Source: Candidatus Parcubacteria bacterium
Lineage (GTDB): Bacteria; Patescibacteriota; Saccharimonadia; Saccharimonadales; UBA4665
NCBI GenBank assembly: GCA_023434325.1
Contig: JAEYSX010000003.1
Span: 124,001-188,000, forward strand
Direction: 5' to 3'
Length of the DNA: 64,000 bases
The translations under genes and the position numbers were made by a program. The notes under the pieces were generated by a model that was not told the DNA's origin, ran no database searches, and saw nothing but the letters and a program-made list of their open reading frames with translations. Position 1 is the stretch's first letter; each line of letters starts with the position of its first letter. Positions 37,167 through 45,789 of this stretch are shown here, piece by piece.

Positions 37167-37568
37167 TTGGCTGTGGTGGGTCGTCCTGGCATATTATGGT
37201 TTGTGTTAGACGAGGCTTCGGTTGCGAAGTTGCGGCAGATAGCGCCGCCGCTATATGCAAACGAGTTTTATCACCACGTTACCTTGCGCTACGGTGTCAG
37301 TAAAGGCGAAGTGGCGCAATATATCGGTAAAGAGTGGCGCATAAAGGTAACGGCAATCGCGCACAACAGCGAGGTTCAGGCATGCAGGGTCCAGACTGAC
37401 GGGCTTCCGGATGAGTATGGTGTGCCGCACATTACGTTGTCTACGGCTCCGGGAATCAAGCCGTTTGCCTCGGTCGCTATGCTACAAGGCGCGCATGACG
37501 AGCGAAGGCTAGAGCAGCCGGTAGAGTTGTCGGGCCGTGTCCAGTTTGAGTATCTTGACCAGATCTAG
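37167..37568 (+). CDS. 2H phosphoesterase-like protein
   Basis: This protein of about 133 residues has two HxTx motifs, HHVTLRYG at about 41-48 and PHITLST at about 87-93, diagnostic of the 2H superfamily (2'-5' RNA ligase or cyclic phosphodiesterase types). The two histidines would act in RNA end processing or cyclic nucleotide hydrolysis. The start is uncertain: TTG 37167, GTG 37173 and GTG 37176 are all possible, and no clear Shine-Dalgarno separates them. It follows aspS by one nucleotide and is probably co-transcribed. Confidence 0.72.
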   Translation: MAVVGRPGILWFVLDEASVAKLRQIAPPLYANEFYHHVTLRYGVSKGEVAQYIGKEWRIKVTAIAHNSEVQACRVQTDGLPDEYGVPHITLSTAPGIKPFASVAMLQGAHDERRLEQPVELSGRVQFEYLDQI

Positions 37569-37627
37569 AGTTAGAGATGACAGCAGTTTCGCCATTTGTG
37601 GCGGCGCTGGGCAAGCTAAAGTGTGCC

Positions 37628-38263
37628 CTAGGTGATGACAGGTTTGTTGTCGAGCGAGCGCCAGATGTACCAGCATGCGGTGGACTCATACGGGTGCCAG
37701 TTGTTTTGCTCGGCGATACGCTGAATGTCCGCGGCGGTAGGCTGCGAACTAAGATCATACAATTTGCGAACACCGTTTTTGATACCCAAATCGCCATGCG
37801 CCAGCACGTCCAGCCGCCCCATGCAAAATATCAAAAACATGTGCGCCGTCCATTCACCCACTCCTTTTACTGCGGTGAGTTCGGCAATAACCTCGTCGTT
37901 TGTCAGCGTATCCAGATGATCAAACCGCACTCTTCCGTCCACAACGTGCTTCGCCAGATCCTGTACGTACATGGCTTTGTTGCGAGACAGCCCGGCTGTT
38001 CGTAAAGTGTTTACGTCTTTGTGCAGGATTTGTTCGGCGGTTGGAAACGTACCGTTAAACAGCGCCATAAATTTTTTGAGGATAGATGCCGCCGCTTGCA
38101 CGCTCACCTGCTGACCGATAATACTCTCGACGAGCTCTTGGTAATAATTCTGGTGCGGCCGTATAGTCGGCAATCCGGCTCGCGCAATAATCGGCCGGAG
38201 CACCGGGTCGTAGGAGCTAAGGTGTCGTGCGGCGTGATCCAGTAGCTGTTCATATTTGGGCAT
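37628..38263 (-). CDS. DNA-3-methyladenine glycosylase II-like (AlkA, HhH-GPD)
   Basis: This 211-residue helix-hairpin-helix glycosylase has LVESIIGQQVSVQAAASILK, a HhH with LTAVKGVGEWTAHMFLIF, and catalytic Asp in VLAHGDLGIKNG. The family excises alkylated bases. It lacks the N-terminal AlkA domain of E. coli, as in many short bacterial versions. ATG 38263 is 6 nt after a minus-strand TACAAT. The alternative ATG 38278 overlaps that box, so 38263 is preferred. Confidence 0.9.
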   Translation of the reverse strand: MPKYEQLLDHAARHLSSYDPVLRPIIARAGLPTIRPHQNYYQELVESIIGQQVSVQAAASILKKFMALFNGTFPTAEQILHKDVNTLRTAGLSRNKAMYVQDLAKHVVDGRVRFDHLDTLTNDEVIAELTAVKGVGEWTAHMFLIFCMGRLDVLAHGDLGIKNGVRKLYDLSSQPTAADIQRIAEQNNWHPYESTACWYIWRSLDNKPVIT

Positions 38264-38269
38264 GCGCTC

Positions 38270-38275
38270 ATTGTA
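38270..38275 (-). promoter_or_regulatory. -10 element TACAAT, leaderless spacing
   Basis: On the minus strand TACAAT ends 6 nt before ATG 38263. It overlaps the alternative upstream start codon at 38278. Confidence 0.5.
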
Positions 38276-38437
38276 CATCCGAGGACTCGTCTGTGCACGA
38301 GGTCATGTAGTTGCTGTCAAGGACTGGAGTGTTGCGTTTGAGTACAGGCGCCTACGATTTAGCTGGATATTTTTAATGACTACCGCGTCGCATGTAAAAT
38401 TTGTTACACTGCAGACAAGTCAATAAGGATAATTGCA

Positions 38438-40243
38438 ATGGACGACGATAAGTCGGTGAGAGCAGCGGCACCTGATGCTAAGAATTACCATGTGAGCCAT
38501 TTAGTCAAGGAAAATACTAGCGAAAAGTCCGTATCCGACATGGAACGTCCCGCGACCATAAAACAAAAGATTAAACGATGGTTTAGGTGGTGTGCGACAC
38601 ATAAAAAGGCGTCAGTGGCGGCTACTGTTGTATTGTGCTTGGCGTTGCTTTTTGCTGTGCCGGCAGTGCGCTACCCTGCATTGGGATTATTTGTCGAGCA
38701 AGATTTTCCTGTAGTAGTGATAGATTCGTTGAGCGGTAAACCTGTTTCGAGTGCTCGTATTCAGCTGGAGGGCAAGGATGTCAGCACCGATGCCGAAGGC
38801 AGAGCTGTACTTCGGGTTCCGGTAGGCAGGGCCACCTTAACGATTTCAAAGGCTCATTACAAGACGGCTAGTCAGCGAGTGCTCGTGCCTATCGCAAAAT
38901 CTGATTCGCCACTAACTGTACAGTTGGTGTCGATCGGCCGACCGGTTCAGGTTGCAGTCACCGATATCGTGGGTCGCAAGCCTGTCGCCGGCGCCATATT
39001 GGTGGCCGGTGAGAGTAGGGTCGAGACTGACAGCAAAGGGCAGGCGCTATTGATAGTTCCCGTTGGTGAGGATAAGATCGAGGGTACGATAACTGCTGAC
39101 GGTTATAACAAGTCGGATATTACAATTAGTCCTACTAGCGACGAGATTAATGCTTTTGCAATAACTCCCAAGGGCAAGATTTACTTCCTGTCTAACAAGA
39201 GTGGTACGCTTGACGTTGTCGGGTCTAATTTGGACGGTACGAGCCGAGAGACGATTCTGGCGGGGACAGGCAGGGAGGTGAGAGGCGGCACCGTGCTGTT
39301 GGCTACTCGAAATTGGGAATACTTAGCGCTGTTGTCAAGACGTGAGGGCGGCAAACACGACAAGCTCTTTTTGATAAACACCGCAGATGGTTCCGTGAGC
39401 ATTATGGACGAGGGCGAAGCAAACTTTGGCTTAATTGGCTGGGAAGGCAATAGATTCTTGTATCAGGCTGTTAGGACAAATGTACGGGATTGGGAGCCGC
39501 GAGGGCAAGCGCTTAAGAGTTTTAACGCAGAGACGAAAAAGATAACAACACTTGATGAAACGGCAGCCGAGGGTAGCGGCGCATATGATTATCTTCGCGA
39601 GTCCTACTCGTACGCAAATATGGTCGATGGCAGGCTGGTTTTTGTTAAATACTGGACCCACAATGGCAATGCTGCAAAACAACAATTAAACGACAAAACA
39701 ATAAGTATCAGCAGTGTGATACCTGATGGTAGCGATAAGAAAACGATTACTTCCTTCGCTCTATCGGCGGACGGCTATATGTATGCGGATGTGCGAATTA
39801 GTGAGTACAACCAGTTGCATATCGCACAGCATACGTACGCTAATGGCAGCACAAAGAATACTTACTTTATTTACCGCAACGGTAAAGTGGAGCCTTTGTC
39901 GGGCTTTAATGATGATGACTACCAAAATCTTGTCACTAGGACATATCTCCAGTCGCCATCTCAGAAGTTACTGCTCTGGAACGAAAATCGAGATGGTAAG
40001 TGGGCATTTTTTGTAGGCGCACCTAATGCAGATAAGCCCCAGCCGACCATGGTTCTAGGTGAAGATTATCAGGCATATGGATGGCTGAGTGATGACTATG
40101 TGCTCCTGTCTAAAAAGGGTAGCGAACTACACATAGCGCCAGTGACAGGGGTGGCAAAAGCTGACGAACTACTTAAGGTGACCGACTACTACAAGTCCGA
40201 TTATAGCTACCATGGATACGGGGGCGGCTACGGTGGATTGTAG
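38438..40243 (+). CDS. Surface protein: N-terminal anchor, two Ig-like domains, beta-propeller-like region (paralog 1)
   Basis: The protein has 601 residues. A charged cytoplasmic region of about 65 residues is followed by one helix (ASVAATVVLCLALLFAVPAV). Two carboxypeptidase-regulatory/Ig-like domains follow (VVVIDSLSGKPVSSARI, with GKDVSTDAEGRAVL, then VAVTDIVGRKPVAGAILVAG). A long repetitive beta region begins with PKGKIYFLSNKSGTLDVV, as in TolB-like propellers. It ends in a glycine-tyrosine tail (GYGGGYGGL). The topology puts most of it outside the cell. It is a paralog of the next gene. Function is unknown. A TACACT box near 38405 and AAGGA before the ATG suggest a leadered mRNA. Confidence 0.75.
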   Translation: MDDDKSVRAAAPDAKNYHVSHLVKENTSEKSVSDMERPATIKQKIKRWFRWCATHKKASVAATVVLCLALLFAVPAVRYPALGLFVEQDFPVVVIDSLSGKPVSSARIQLEGKDVSTDAEGRAVLRVPVGRATLTISKAHYKTASQRVLVPIAKSDSPLTVQLVSIGRPVQVAVTDIVGRKPVAGAILVAGESRVETDSKGQALLIVPVGEDKIEGTITADGYNKSDITISPTSDEINAFAITPKGKIYFLSNKSGTLDVVGSNLDGTSRETILAGTGREVRGGTVLLATRNWEYLALLSRREGGKHDKLFLINTADGSVSIMDEGEANFGLIGWEGNRFLYQAVRTNVRDWEPRGQALKSFNAETKKITTLDETAAEGSGAYDYLRESYSYANMVDGRLVFVKYWTHNGNAAKQQLNDKTISISSVIPDGSDKKTITSFALSADGYMYADVRISEYNQLHIAQHTYANGSTKNTYFIYRNGKVEPLSGFNDDDYQNLVTRTYLQSPSQKLLLWNENRDGKWAFFVGAPNADKPQPTMVLGEDYQAYGWLSDDYVLLSKKGSELHIAPVTGVAKADELLKVTDYYKSDYSYHGYGGGYGGL

Positions 40244-40254
40244 GGCAAATCTGC

Positions 40255-40260
40255 TATGCT
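40255..40260 (+). promoter_or_regulatory. Extended -10 TGcTATGCT, leaderless spacing
   Basis: TATGCT with TGC before it ends 8 nt before ATG 40269, in the 25-nt gap between the two paralogs. Confidence 0.45.
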
Positions 40261-40268
40261 AAAAGCAT

Positions 40269-42257
40269 ATGCCTAGCGAAGATAAAGACAAGCTACATAA
40301 GAAGAATAGTGTCGCCAAAGCTGAAGCTCAGAACGGCGTGCTAGCTGAGGCGAGCGAACCTGGTGTGCCGCCGCTTGAATTAGACGACCAAGAGGCCGCG
40401 GCTCTAGCGGTTAAGAGTACGCAAGATGACGATCTTGACGAAGACACCGCAGAATCGATACCTGCATCAAAGTCTAACGATGAATCTAGTAGCGTCGTGA
40501 AAGACGATGAGCCTGCCGAAGTCAGTGATAGTCAAACGCCGGACCAGCCGCATGTGGACGATCTGGTAGATGGGACTGTCAAGCCCGACAGCGAGGACAC
40601 GCCGTTCGACGACGAAAAAACCGACCAAGCCATTAGCGACATTATAGCCAAAGAGGGTGATGATATCTTGGCGATGCAGGATGCTGCCGCTGCAAAGGGT
40701 GCGGTGGTGGCAAAGCCTAAGCGCGAGAGATTCTGGCGTAAAAAATGGGTACGTGTATTTGTTATTTTACTGTTGCTTGCGGGAATTGGCGCTGCACTTG
40801 CGGTGCCGACCTCGCGTTACCCGGTGCTCAATGCCGTGGGCGTGCGCGGTGGTTCCTCCGTAGTTGTCCTCGATAGTGTTACGCAGTTGCCACTTAAAGG
40901 TGTTGAGGTGCTGCTTGGCGGCAAGCAGGTACGTACCGACAGCGACGGCAACGCGGCCTTTAGCGATCTAAGGCTCGGAAAAACGTATCTAGAGATCCAT
41001 CAGGTAGGATTCGAGAAGATTGGTCAGGATGTGGTGATCGGCTGGGGGAGCAATCCGCTGGGCAGGTTTATGCTCAAGGCTACAGGAGTGCAGTATGTCA
41101 TCGAGGTCAAAGATTACGTGTCCGGTCAACCGCTAGAGGGGGTTGAGGCCACGAACGGCGGCGTCAGCGCTGTTTCTGATAAAGACGGCAAGATTACGCT
41201 CACGCTAGAGAATACGGCAATTGCCAAGAGTGGCGTTGGGCTTGGAAAAGCCGGATATCGGAGCGAAAACGTTGCCCTGAGCGAGGATCCGACCAAACCG
41301 ACCCAGGCCACGCTGGTGCTCGCCCGAAAAGCGGTGTTTGTGAACCGTCAGAATAACATTTACAGCCTCTACAAAAGTGATATAGACGGCAAGAACCGCG
41401 AAGTGCTGGTTACGGGCACCGGCCGCGAGAACAGCAATATAGCCTTGGCAACTAGCCAGGATGGTGCGCGGGCGGCCTATGTGTCTACTCGTGATGGCAA
41501 GCACGATGCGGCCGGGCTTATGCTCAGCAGTCTGGCGCTCGTCAATGTCGAAACCGGTAATACCGTGACAATTGCAGAGGCAGCGCAGATCCAGTTGATC
41601 GACTGGATTGGCACAAGGTTGGTGTTCCAACTTGGGTCTTCTAGTGCCTCTGCGGACGATAAATACACGATTATTTCGTACGATTACTCCAATAATACGC
41701 GCGTACAATTGGCGGCGGCAAAGAAGTTCCAGACGGTATTGAGCGCCAAGGGTTCGATATACTATGCTCCAGCCGCTAATCCTGCAAACCCGTCGCTCGA
41801 GCTAGGTATGTTTAAGGTGGCGCCCGATGGCAAGGGCAGGCAACGAGTTTTTGACACCGAGTTGTCGGGTGTGATCCGCCCCGCCTACAATGTTCTCCAT
41901 CTCCAGGGAGCGGACGGTACTTGGTACAGTTACGACATGGCAACTAGTGCCAAGGCGCAAATGGGAACGCCAGGCAGCCTGTCTGGCCGGCAGTATGTAG
42001 ATGACGAAACGCGTAGCAAAAGCGCATGGGTCAGTCAGAGTGTGCTGCGTTTGTTTGACGTCGGCACTTCGACCGACAGTGACCTCGCCTCTATAGGTGG
42101 GTTGGCATATCCGCTCCAATGGGCTGGGTCGGCAGCCGTTATCTTTCGTGTGTCAAATGCAATCGAGACAGCCGATTACATCGTGAGCACCGGCGGCGGT
42201 ACGCCACGTAAAATTGCTGATGTCACTCCAACCTACGGTTTCTCGCACGTTCAGTAG
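40269..42257 (+). CDS. Surface protein: acidic cytoplasmic tail, anchor, two Ig-like domains, beta-propeller-like region (paralog 2)
   Basis: The protein has 662 residues. It has a long acidic N-terminal region (about 1-150, including DDDLDEDTAESIPASKS) and one membrane helix (VFVILLLLAGIGAALAV). Two Ig-like domains follow (VVVLDSVTQLPLKGVEVLL with GKQVRTDSDGNAAF, then VIEVKDYVSGQPLEGVEAT). The propeller-like part starts at VNRQNNIYSLYKSDIDG. The segments TGTGREN and DGKHD align with TGTGREV and GGKHD of paralog 1. The two arose by duplication. The acidic cytoplasmic tail is the main difference and may contact a cytoplasmic partner. Confidence 0.75.
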   Translation: MPSEDKDKLHKKNSVAKAEAQNGVLAEASEPGVPPLELDDQEAAALAVKSTQDDDLDEDTAESIPASKSNDESSSVVKDDEPAEVSDSQTPDQPHVDDLVDGTVKPDSEDTPFDDEKTDQAISDIIAKEGDDILAMQDAAAAKGAVVAKPKRERFWRKKWVRVFVILLLLAGIGAALAVPTSRYPVLNAVGVRGGSSVVVLDSVTQLPLKGVEVLLGGKQVRTDSDGNAAFSDLRLGKTYLEIHQVGFEKIGQDVVIGWGSNPLGRFMLKATGVQYVIEVKDYVSGQPLEGVEATNGGVSAVSDKDGKITLTLENTAIAKSGVGLGKAGYRSENVALSEDPTKPTQATLVLARKAVFVNRQNNIYSLYKSDIDGKNREVLVTGTGRENSNIALATSQDGARAAYVSTRDGKHDAAGLMLSSLALVNVETGNTVTIAEAAQIQLIDWIGTRLVFQLGSSSASADDKYTIISYDYSNNTRVQLAAAKKFQTVLSAKGSIYYAPAANPANPSLELGMFKVAPDGKGRQRVFDTELSGVIRPAYNVLHLQGADGTWYSYDMATSAKAQMGTPGSLSGRQYVDDETRSKSAWVSQSVLRLFDVGTSTDSDLASIGGLAYPLQWAGSAAVIFRVSNAIETADYIVSTGGGTPRKIADVTPTYGFSHVQ

Positions 42258-42273
42258 TCGCTTGTCTATGTGA

Positions 42274-42279
42274 TATGCT
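42274..42279 (+). promoter_or_regulatory. Extended -10 TGaTATGCT, leaderless spacing
   Basis: TATGCT with TGA before it ends 7 nt before ATG 42287. An ATG at 42275 falls inside the box. Confidence 0.45.
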
Positions 42280-42286
42280 CGATCTG

Positions 42287-43093
42287 ATGGAGCAGTTCCA
42301 GCAAACAGTTTGGGAGTATTATCGTGCGCACGGTCGACATGATTTGCCATGGCGGAAGCCAGAGGTCGACGGGACATTTGACCCCTACAAAATATTGGTG
42401 TCTGAGTTGATGCTTCAGCAAACGCAAGTGCCGCGGGTTTTGCCCAAGTTCGGGGCGTTCATGCGGCAGTTTCCGACCGTACAGTCGCTAGCGGACGCCA
42501 CGCTAGCAGAGGTGGTGCGGGCCTGGAATGGGCTGGGTTATAATCGCAGAGCTAAATTTTTATGGCAGTCGGCTGGCATAATTTGTGCGCAACATGGCGG
42601 CGTGTTGCCTAGCGCAATCGAACAGCTTGTGGCGCTGCCCGGGGTAGGCGCAAATACTGCGGGCGCATTGGCTGCCTACGCCTACAACCGGCCAGTTGTT
42701 TTTATAGAGACGAATATTCGAACGGTGTTTATTCATCATTTTTTTGCAAACAAGGAACAAGTCAGCGACAAAGAGATTGCCGATGTAGTCGCGCAGGCGC
42801 TGCCGGATGATCCCCGCCGATGGTACTGGGCGCTTATGGATTACGGCACGCATCTCAAGCAAACAGTTGGAAACTCCAGCGCAAGGAGTCGTCATTATGT
42901 TCGGCAGTCAGCGTTTGAGGGGTCGAGGCGGCAGGTTCGCGGGCAAGTGCTGCGAATTCTTGCGGCATCGTCCCAGACGCAGGTAGCTTTGTCGACTTTA
43001 ATAGATGACAAGCGCTTGGCCGAAGTTTTGGCCGATCTAAAGCGCGAAGGGTTTATCGTCGAGCAGCACCAATATTATCGACTGGCAGAATAG
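42287..43093 (+). CDS. mutY: MutY-like A/G-specific adenine glycosylase lacking the iron-sulfur cluster loop
   Basis: This 268-residue HhH-GPD enzyme removes adenine opposite 8-oxoguanine. SELMLQQTQV has the catalytic Glu, LPGVGANTAGALAAYAY is the hairpin-helix-hairpin, and WALMDYG has the catalytic Asp. After that Asp, where MutY has four cysteines for the 4Fe-4S cluster, the sequence TVGNSSARSRHYVRQSAFEG has none. A winged-helix-like C-terminal segment (LIDDKRLAEVLADLKREGF) replaces the Nudix-like domain. ATG 42287 is chosen from its spacing to the -10. Confidence 0.85.
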   Translation: MEQFQQTVWEYYRAHGRHDLPWRKPEVDGTFDPYKILVSELMLQQTQVPRVLPKFGAFMRQFPTVQSLADATLAEVVRAWNGLGYNRRAKFLWQSAGIICAQHGGVLPSAIEQLVALPGVGANTAGALAAYAYNRPVVFIETNIRTVFIHHFFANKEQVSDKEIADVVAQALPDDPRRWYWALMDYGTHLKQTVGNSSARSRHYVRQSAFEGSRRQVRGQVLRILAASSQTQVALSTLIDDKRLAEVLADLKREGFIVEQHQYYRLAE

Positions 43094-43128
43094 GTAGGCC
43101 GGGGTTCTTTTTTGTGATCGGATCGTGT

Positions 43129-43134
43129 TATAAT
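43129..43134 (+). promoter_or_regulatory. Extended -10 TGtTATAAT
   Basis: TATAAT with TGT before it lies 17 nt before ATG 43152. It gives a short leader of about 10 nt. Confidence 0.5.
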
Positions 43135-43151
43135 TAATGTCAAGTTAATTT

Positions 43152-43526
43152 ATGAACGCTGCAACACGCACCAAGCCAGTAATGGATATCGCCGCGCCCA
43201 AGGGTTCGGCAGCCAGCCGCACATCTGCGGTGGTTGATCGCTCTTCTGTATCCGCTATGTTTACTTCTCAAAAGCCGGCAAAACCTGCAAGAGTAGCTAA
43301 GCGTCCTGCGGCCGCACGGCAGGAGCGCGCGAAAGCGCAGCCTATGTTGTCGGCCAATAAAGCCTCGGTTGTCCGCAAGGCTCCCATCGCGAGCATACAA
43401 AAGCCCGTGCAACGTACTCCAGAAGAAAAGCACGCCCCGGTTGCACTCATTACCGTTGCGGTTTTTGTTGTTTTGATAATATCCGCCTTGGCCGTGACAA
43501 TGTACGTGACATCTCGTACAGTATAG
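43152..43526 (+). CDS. Small basic protein with C-terminal membrane helix
   Basis: The protein has 124 residues. The first 90 are basic and rich in Ala, Pro, Lys and Arg (KPARVAKRPAAARQERAKAQ) and look disordered. The last 30 form a membrane helix (VALITVAVFVVLIISALAV). No family is recognised. The basic tail is likely cytoplasmic and could bind nucleic acid or acidic lipid at the membrane. It lies 6 nt upstream of the TsaC gene, and they may share a transcript. Confidence 0.65.
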   Translation: MNAATRTKPVMDIAAPKGSAASRTSAVVDRSSVSAMFTSQKPAKPARVAKRPAAARQERAKAQPMLSANKASVVRKAPIASIQKPVQRTPEEKHAPVALITVAVFVVLIISALAVTMYVTSRTV

Positions 43527-43532
43527 GTTTAT

Positions 43533-44120
43533 ATGATTATTGCGAATTCAATTAGTGACCCGCATGTAACGGCGCTACTGACCAGCGGCGGCGTGGGCGT
43601 TTTGCCGACCGATACGATTTATGGCTTGGTGGCGGCCGCCAGTAATGAGCGTGCCGTGGAGCGTCTTTATGACCTCAAGCACCGCGAACACAAGCCGGGG
43701 ACGGTGATTGCGGCCGACGCGCAGCAGTTGGTTGACTTGGGTGTACCTGTCGAAAGCGTGGAGGCGGTAGCTCACTTGTGGCCAAATCCTATCAGTGTTG
43801 ATTTGACCGTCGGTCCCGAACTGGCTTATCTGTCACAAGGTACTGACCACTGCGCTTTTCGTCTGGTCGGTGACCTGAAGCTGCAAGAATTGCTGTATGC
43901 AACAGGTCCGCTATTGACCTCCAGTGCCAACCACCCCGGTAAAGAACCTTCATCCAACATCACGCAAGCGAACGCCTATTTTGGCGAGTCGGTAGACTTT
44001 TATGTAGACGGCGGAGAGCGCCGCAGCGAACCGTCCACTGTGGTTCGCTATCGTGACGGTGCTTTTGAGATCCGCCGGTTAGGAGCGGTAAACGTGGATG
44101 AGACCGGGCGCATCGTATAG
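43533..44120 (+). CDS. tsaC: Threonylcarbamoyl-AMP synthase (YrdC/Sua5 family)
   Basis: This 195-residue YrdC domain protein makes threonylcarbamoyl-AMP for the t6A37 modification of tRNAs that decode ANN codons. VGVLPTDTIYGLVAAASNE is the ATP/threonine-binding signature, and LTSSANHPGKEPS is the second conserved block. The KxR/SxN residues usual for the family are in EHKPGT and TSSANHP. It lacks the Sua5 C-terminal domain. It starts 6 nt after the preceding stop. Confidence 0.92.
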   Translation: MIIANSISDPHVTALLTSGGVGVLPTDTIYGLVAAASNERAVERLYDLKHREHKPGTVIAADAQQLVDLGVPVESVEAVAHLWPNPISVDLTVGPELAYLSQGTDHCAFRLVGDLKLQELLYATGPLLTSSANHPGKEPSSNITQANAYFGESVDFYVDGGERRSEPSTVVRYRDGAFEIRRLGAVNVDETGRIV

Positions 44121-44146
44121 ACTGCGCTGCGTTTCCGATGAGCTGT

Positions 44147-44152
44147 TATAAT
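44147..44152 (+). promoter_or_regulatory. Extended -10 TGtTATAAT
   Basis: TATAAT with TGT before it lies 29 nt before ATG 44182. An 11-codon ORF (ATG 44154) starts immediately after the box and runs out of frame past the main start. Confidence 0.45.
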
Positions 44153-44181
44153 TATGGTCATAAATATAACGGCGTGTAATT

Positions 44182-45786
44182 ATGAGTAGTAAAGAGGGAT
44201 CAAGGTGGTCGGTCGACGATGCGGAGTCTTCGGACGAACAGGATCAGGACCGTAGGGCCAAGCGTTGGGTTCAACCACCTTTGCCGCGTACCGAAGAAAT
44301 GTTCGGCATGTTTAGCGACCGTAAAAAGTTTACTACCGAGTCCTTTCGCCCACCGCTGCCGCTAGAGAAAGTTAAGCTTACCTCGGAATCGGATGACGAT
44401 GATGACGAGGAAGAAAAAAACGAAAAGAAAGATAGCAAGACCGAGAGTACTCAGGTAAGCCCTGATCAGGTCGAGGGTGCTCCTGTCGAGACCCAGGATC
44501 GCGTTCCGGACGAGGTGTTCGAGACGATTATTGCGTCCAGCCAGAACTCCGAGTTAATGGATATTCCACATGTCGATGTAGACAAGCCGCAGGTTGAGCT
44601 GAATTCCGAGGAGAATAGAGCATTTGCAGATATGGTGGCCGAATTCGAGGCTTCCTTGGACGCACAGAGTGCGGGGGAGCAGGAGCCCGCACCAATTCCA
44701 CATGTCGACGTAGACAAGCCGCAAGTGCCTCTGTCGGCCGAGGAAAGCAAAATATTCGCTGATATGGCTGCAGAATTTGGCGCGCCCCAAGAGTCGCAGG
44801 ATCTCCAAAAGCAAGACTTTCCACCTATTCCCTCTTGGGAGATGCCCACGGTAGAACATCCGCTAGGTGAACAGGAGGCGCGTTCGGTAGAGTCTGCATC
44901 GACTAGTCTCGCATCGTCGTGGCGGCCGCCCCAGGTGTCGCCCCCATTTGAGACTGCTCGAACTGCCGCTGCAGACAAGACTCGCTCGTCTTCCGGGTTT
45001 GCTTCAGGGGTTAACAGCGCACTCAAGGGTGTTGGTAGTCTCCTCGAAGCGTCCGCAGCTACGTCCGAAGCAATCAACAACGCGCTGCCCATTGTCGCCC
45101 GTACGCTAACCACGGTTGCCGTCGGTGGTTATCTGGCCGGTCGTAAGCGAGAGCGCTACAGCAACGAGCCGTTACTTCAGCAGCAAGCCCAAGAGATTAA
45201 CCTGCTCAAGCAAGAGCAGGTTCAGCAGCGCGACAGCGTAGCTCGTCTAGAAAACGAACAGCGTAAGTCTAACGAGCGTGTAGCCGTACTTGCGCAGAGC
45301 GAAAAGTCTCAGGAACTGGGCGGAGAAGAGCAAGAGATTTTTGACGCCGATGGCAATAAGATTGTCTTGCAGCCCGGGCAGCGCCTCGAGCGCAGCGCCG
45401 GCGGATACAGTGTGGTGCTTAACGAGCGAAACGAAGTTGTGCATGATGCAATCCGATATGGCGAAGCATTCCGGCAAGAGCAAAAGCGCGAGCAGATGGA
45501 CGATAGCGTCTTTGCTGCTCTCAGTGCTGGATCCGGGGCGCCCGACGCTGGGACGCAAGGGCAAGTCGAGGGCATTAACCCTCTGGACACACTATTACAA
45601 GCGCAAAAAAACACGACGATTGAGCACGAGTACGACTACAGCCAACCGATCCAACAAGAGACCGTCGACCTCGACCATCGTTTGCCTGCTCCTAAAAATC
45701 ACCTGAGTGACGCACTGGGTAACCCGTGGCTGTGGACGGGCACCGCGGTGCTTGTAATCATCTACTTTATCGCGCAGCTGGCTTGA
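44182..45786 (+). CDS. Large acidic, repeat-bearing, tail-anchored protein of unknown function
   Basis: This 534-residue protein is disordered and acidic in its first half (EEEKNEKKDSKTES). It has two 44-residue tandem repeats starting at 128 and 172, each opening IPHVDVDKPQV and continuing FADM-AEF. A hydrophobic helical patch (about 290-320) precedes a coiled coil at about 325-380 rich in Gln and Glu (QQQAQEINLLKQEQVQQRD). It ends in a 19-residue helix (WTGTAVLVIIYFIAQLA) that should anchor it by its tail. A scaffold at the cytoplasmic membrane surface is plausible but not shown. No homology is recognised. Confidence 0.7.
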   Translation: MSSKEGSRWSVDDAESSDEQDQDRRAKRWVQPPLPRTEEMFGMFSDRKKFTTESFRPPLPLEKVKLTSESDDDDDEEEKNEKKDSKTESTQVSPDQVEGAPVETQDRVPDEVFETIIASSQNSELMDIPHVDVDKPQVELNSEENRAFADMVAEFEASLDAQSAGEQEPAPIPHVDVDKPQVPLSAEESKIFADMAAEFGAPQESQDLQKQDFPPIPSWEMPTVEHPLGEQEARSVESASTSLASSWRPPQVSPPFETARTAAADKTRSSSGFASGVNSALKGVGSLLEASAATSEAINNALPIVARTLTTVAVGGYLAGRKRERYSNEPLLQQQAQEINLLKQEQVQQRDSVARLENEQRKSNERVAVLAQSEKSQELGGEEQEIFDADGNKIVLQPGQRLERSAGGYSVVLNERNEVVHDAIRYGEAFRQEQKREQMDDSVFAALSAGSGAPDAGTQGQVEGINPLDTLLQAQKNTTIEHEYDYSQPIQQETVDLDHRLPAPKNHLSDALGNPWLWTGTAVLVIIYFIAQLA

Positions 45787-45789
45787 TCG

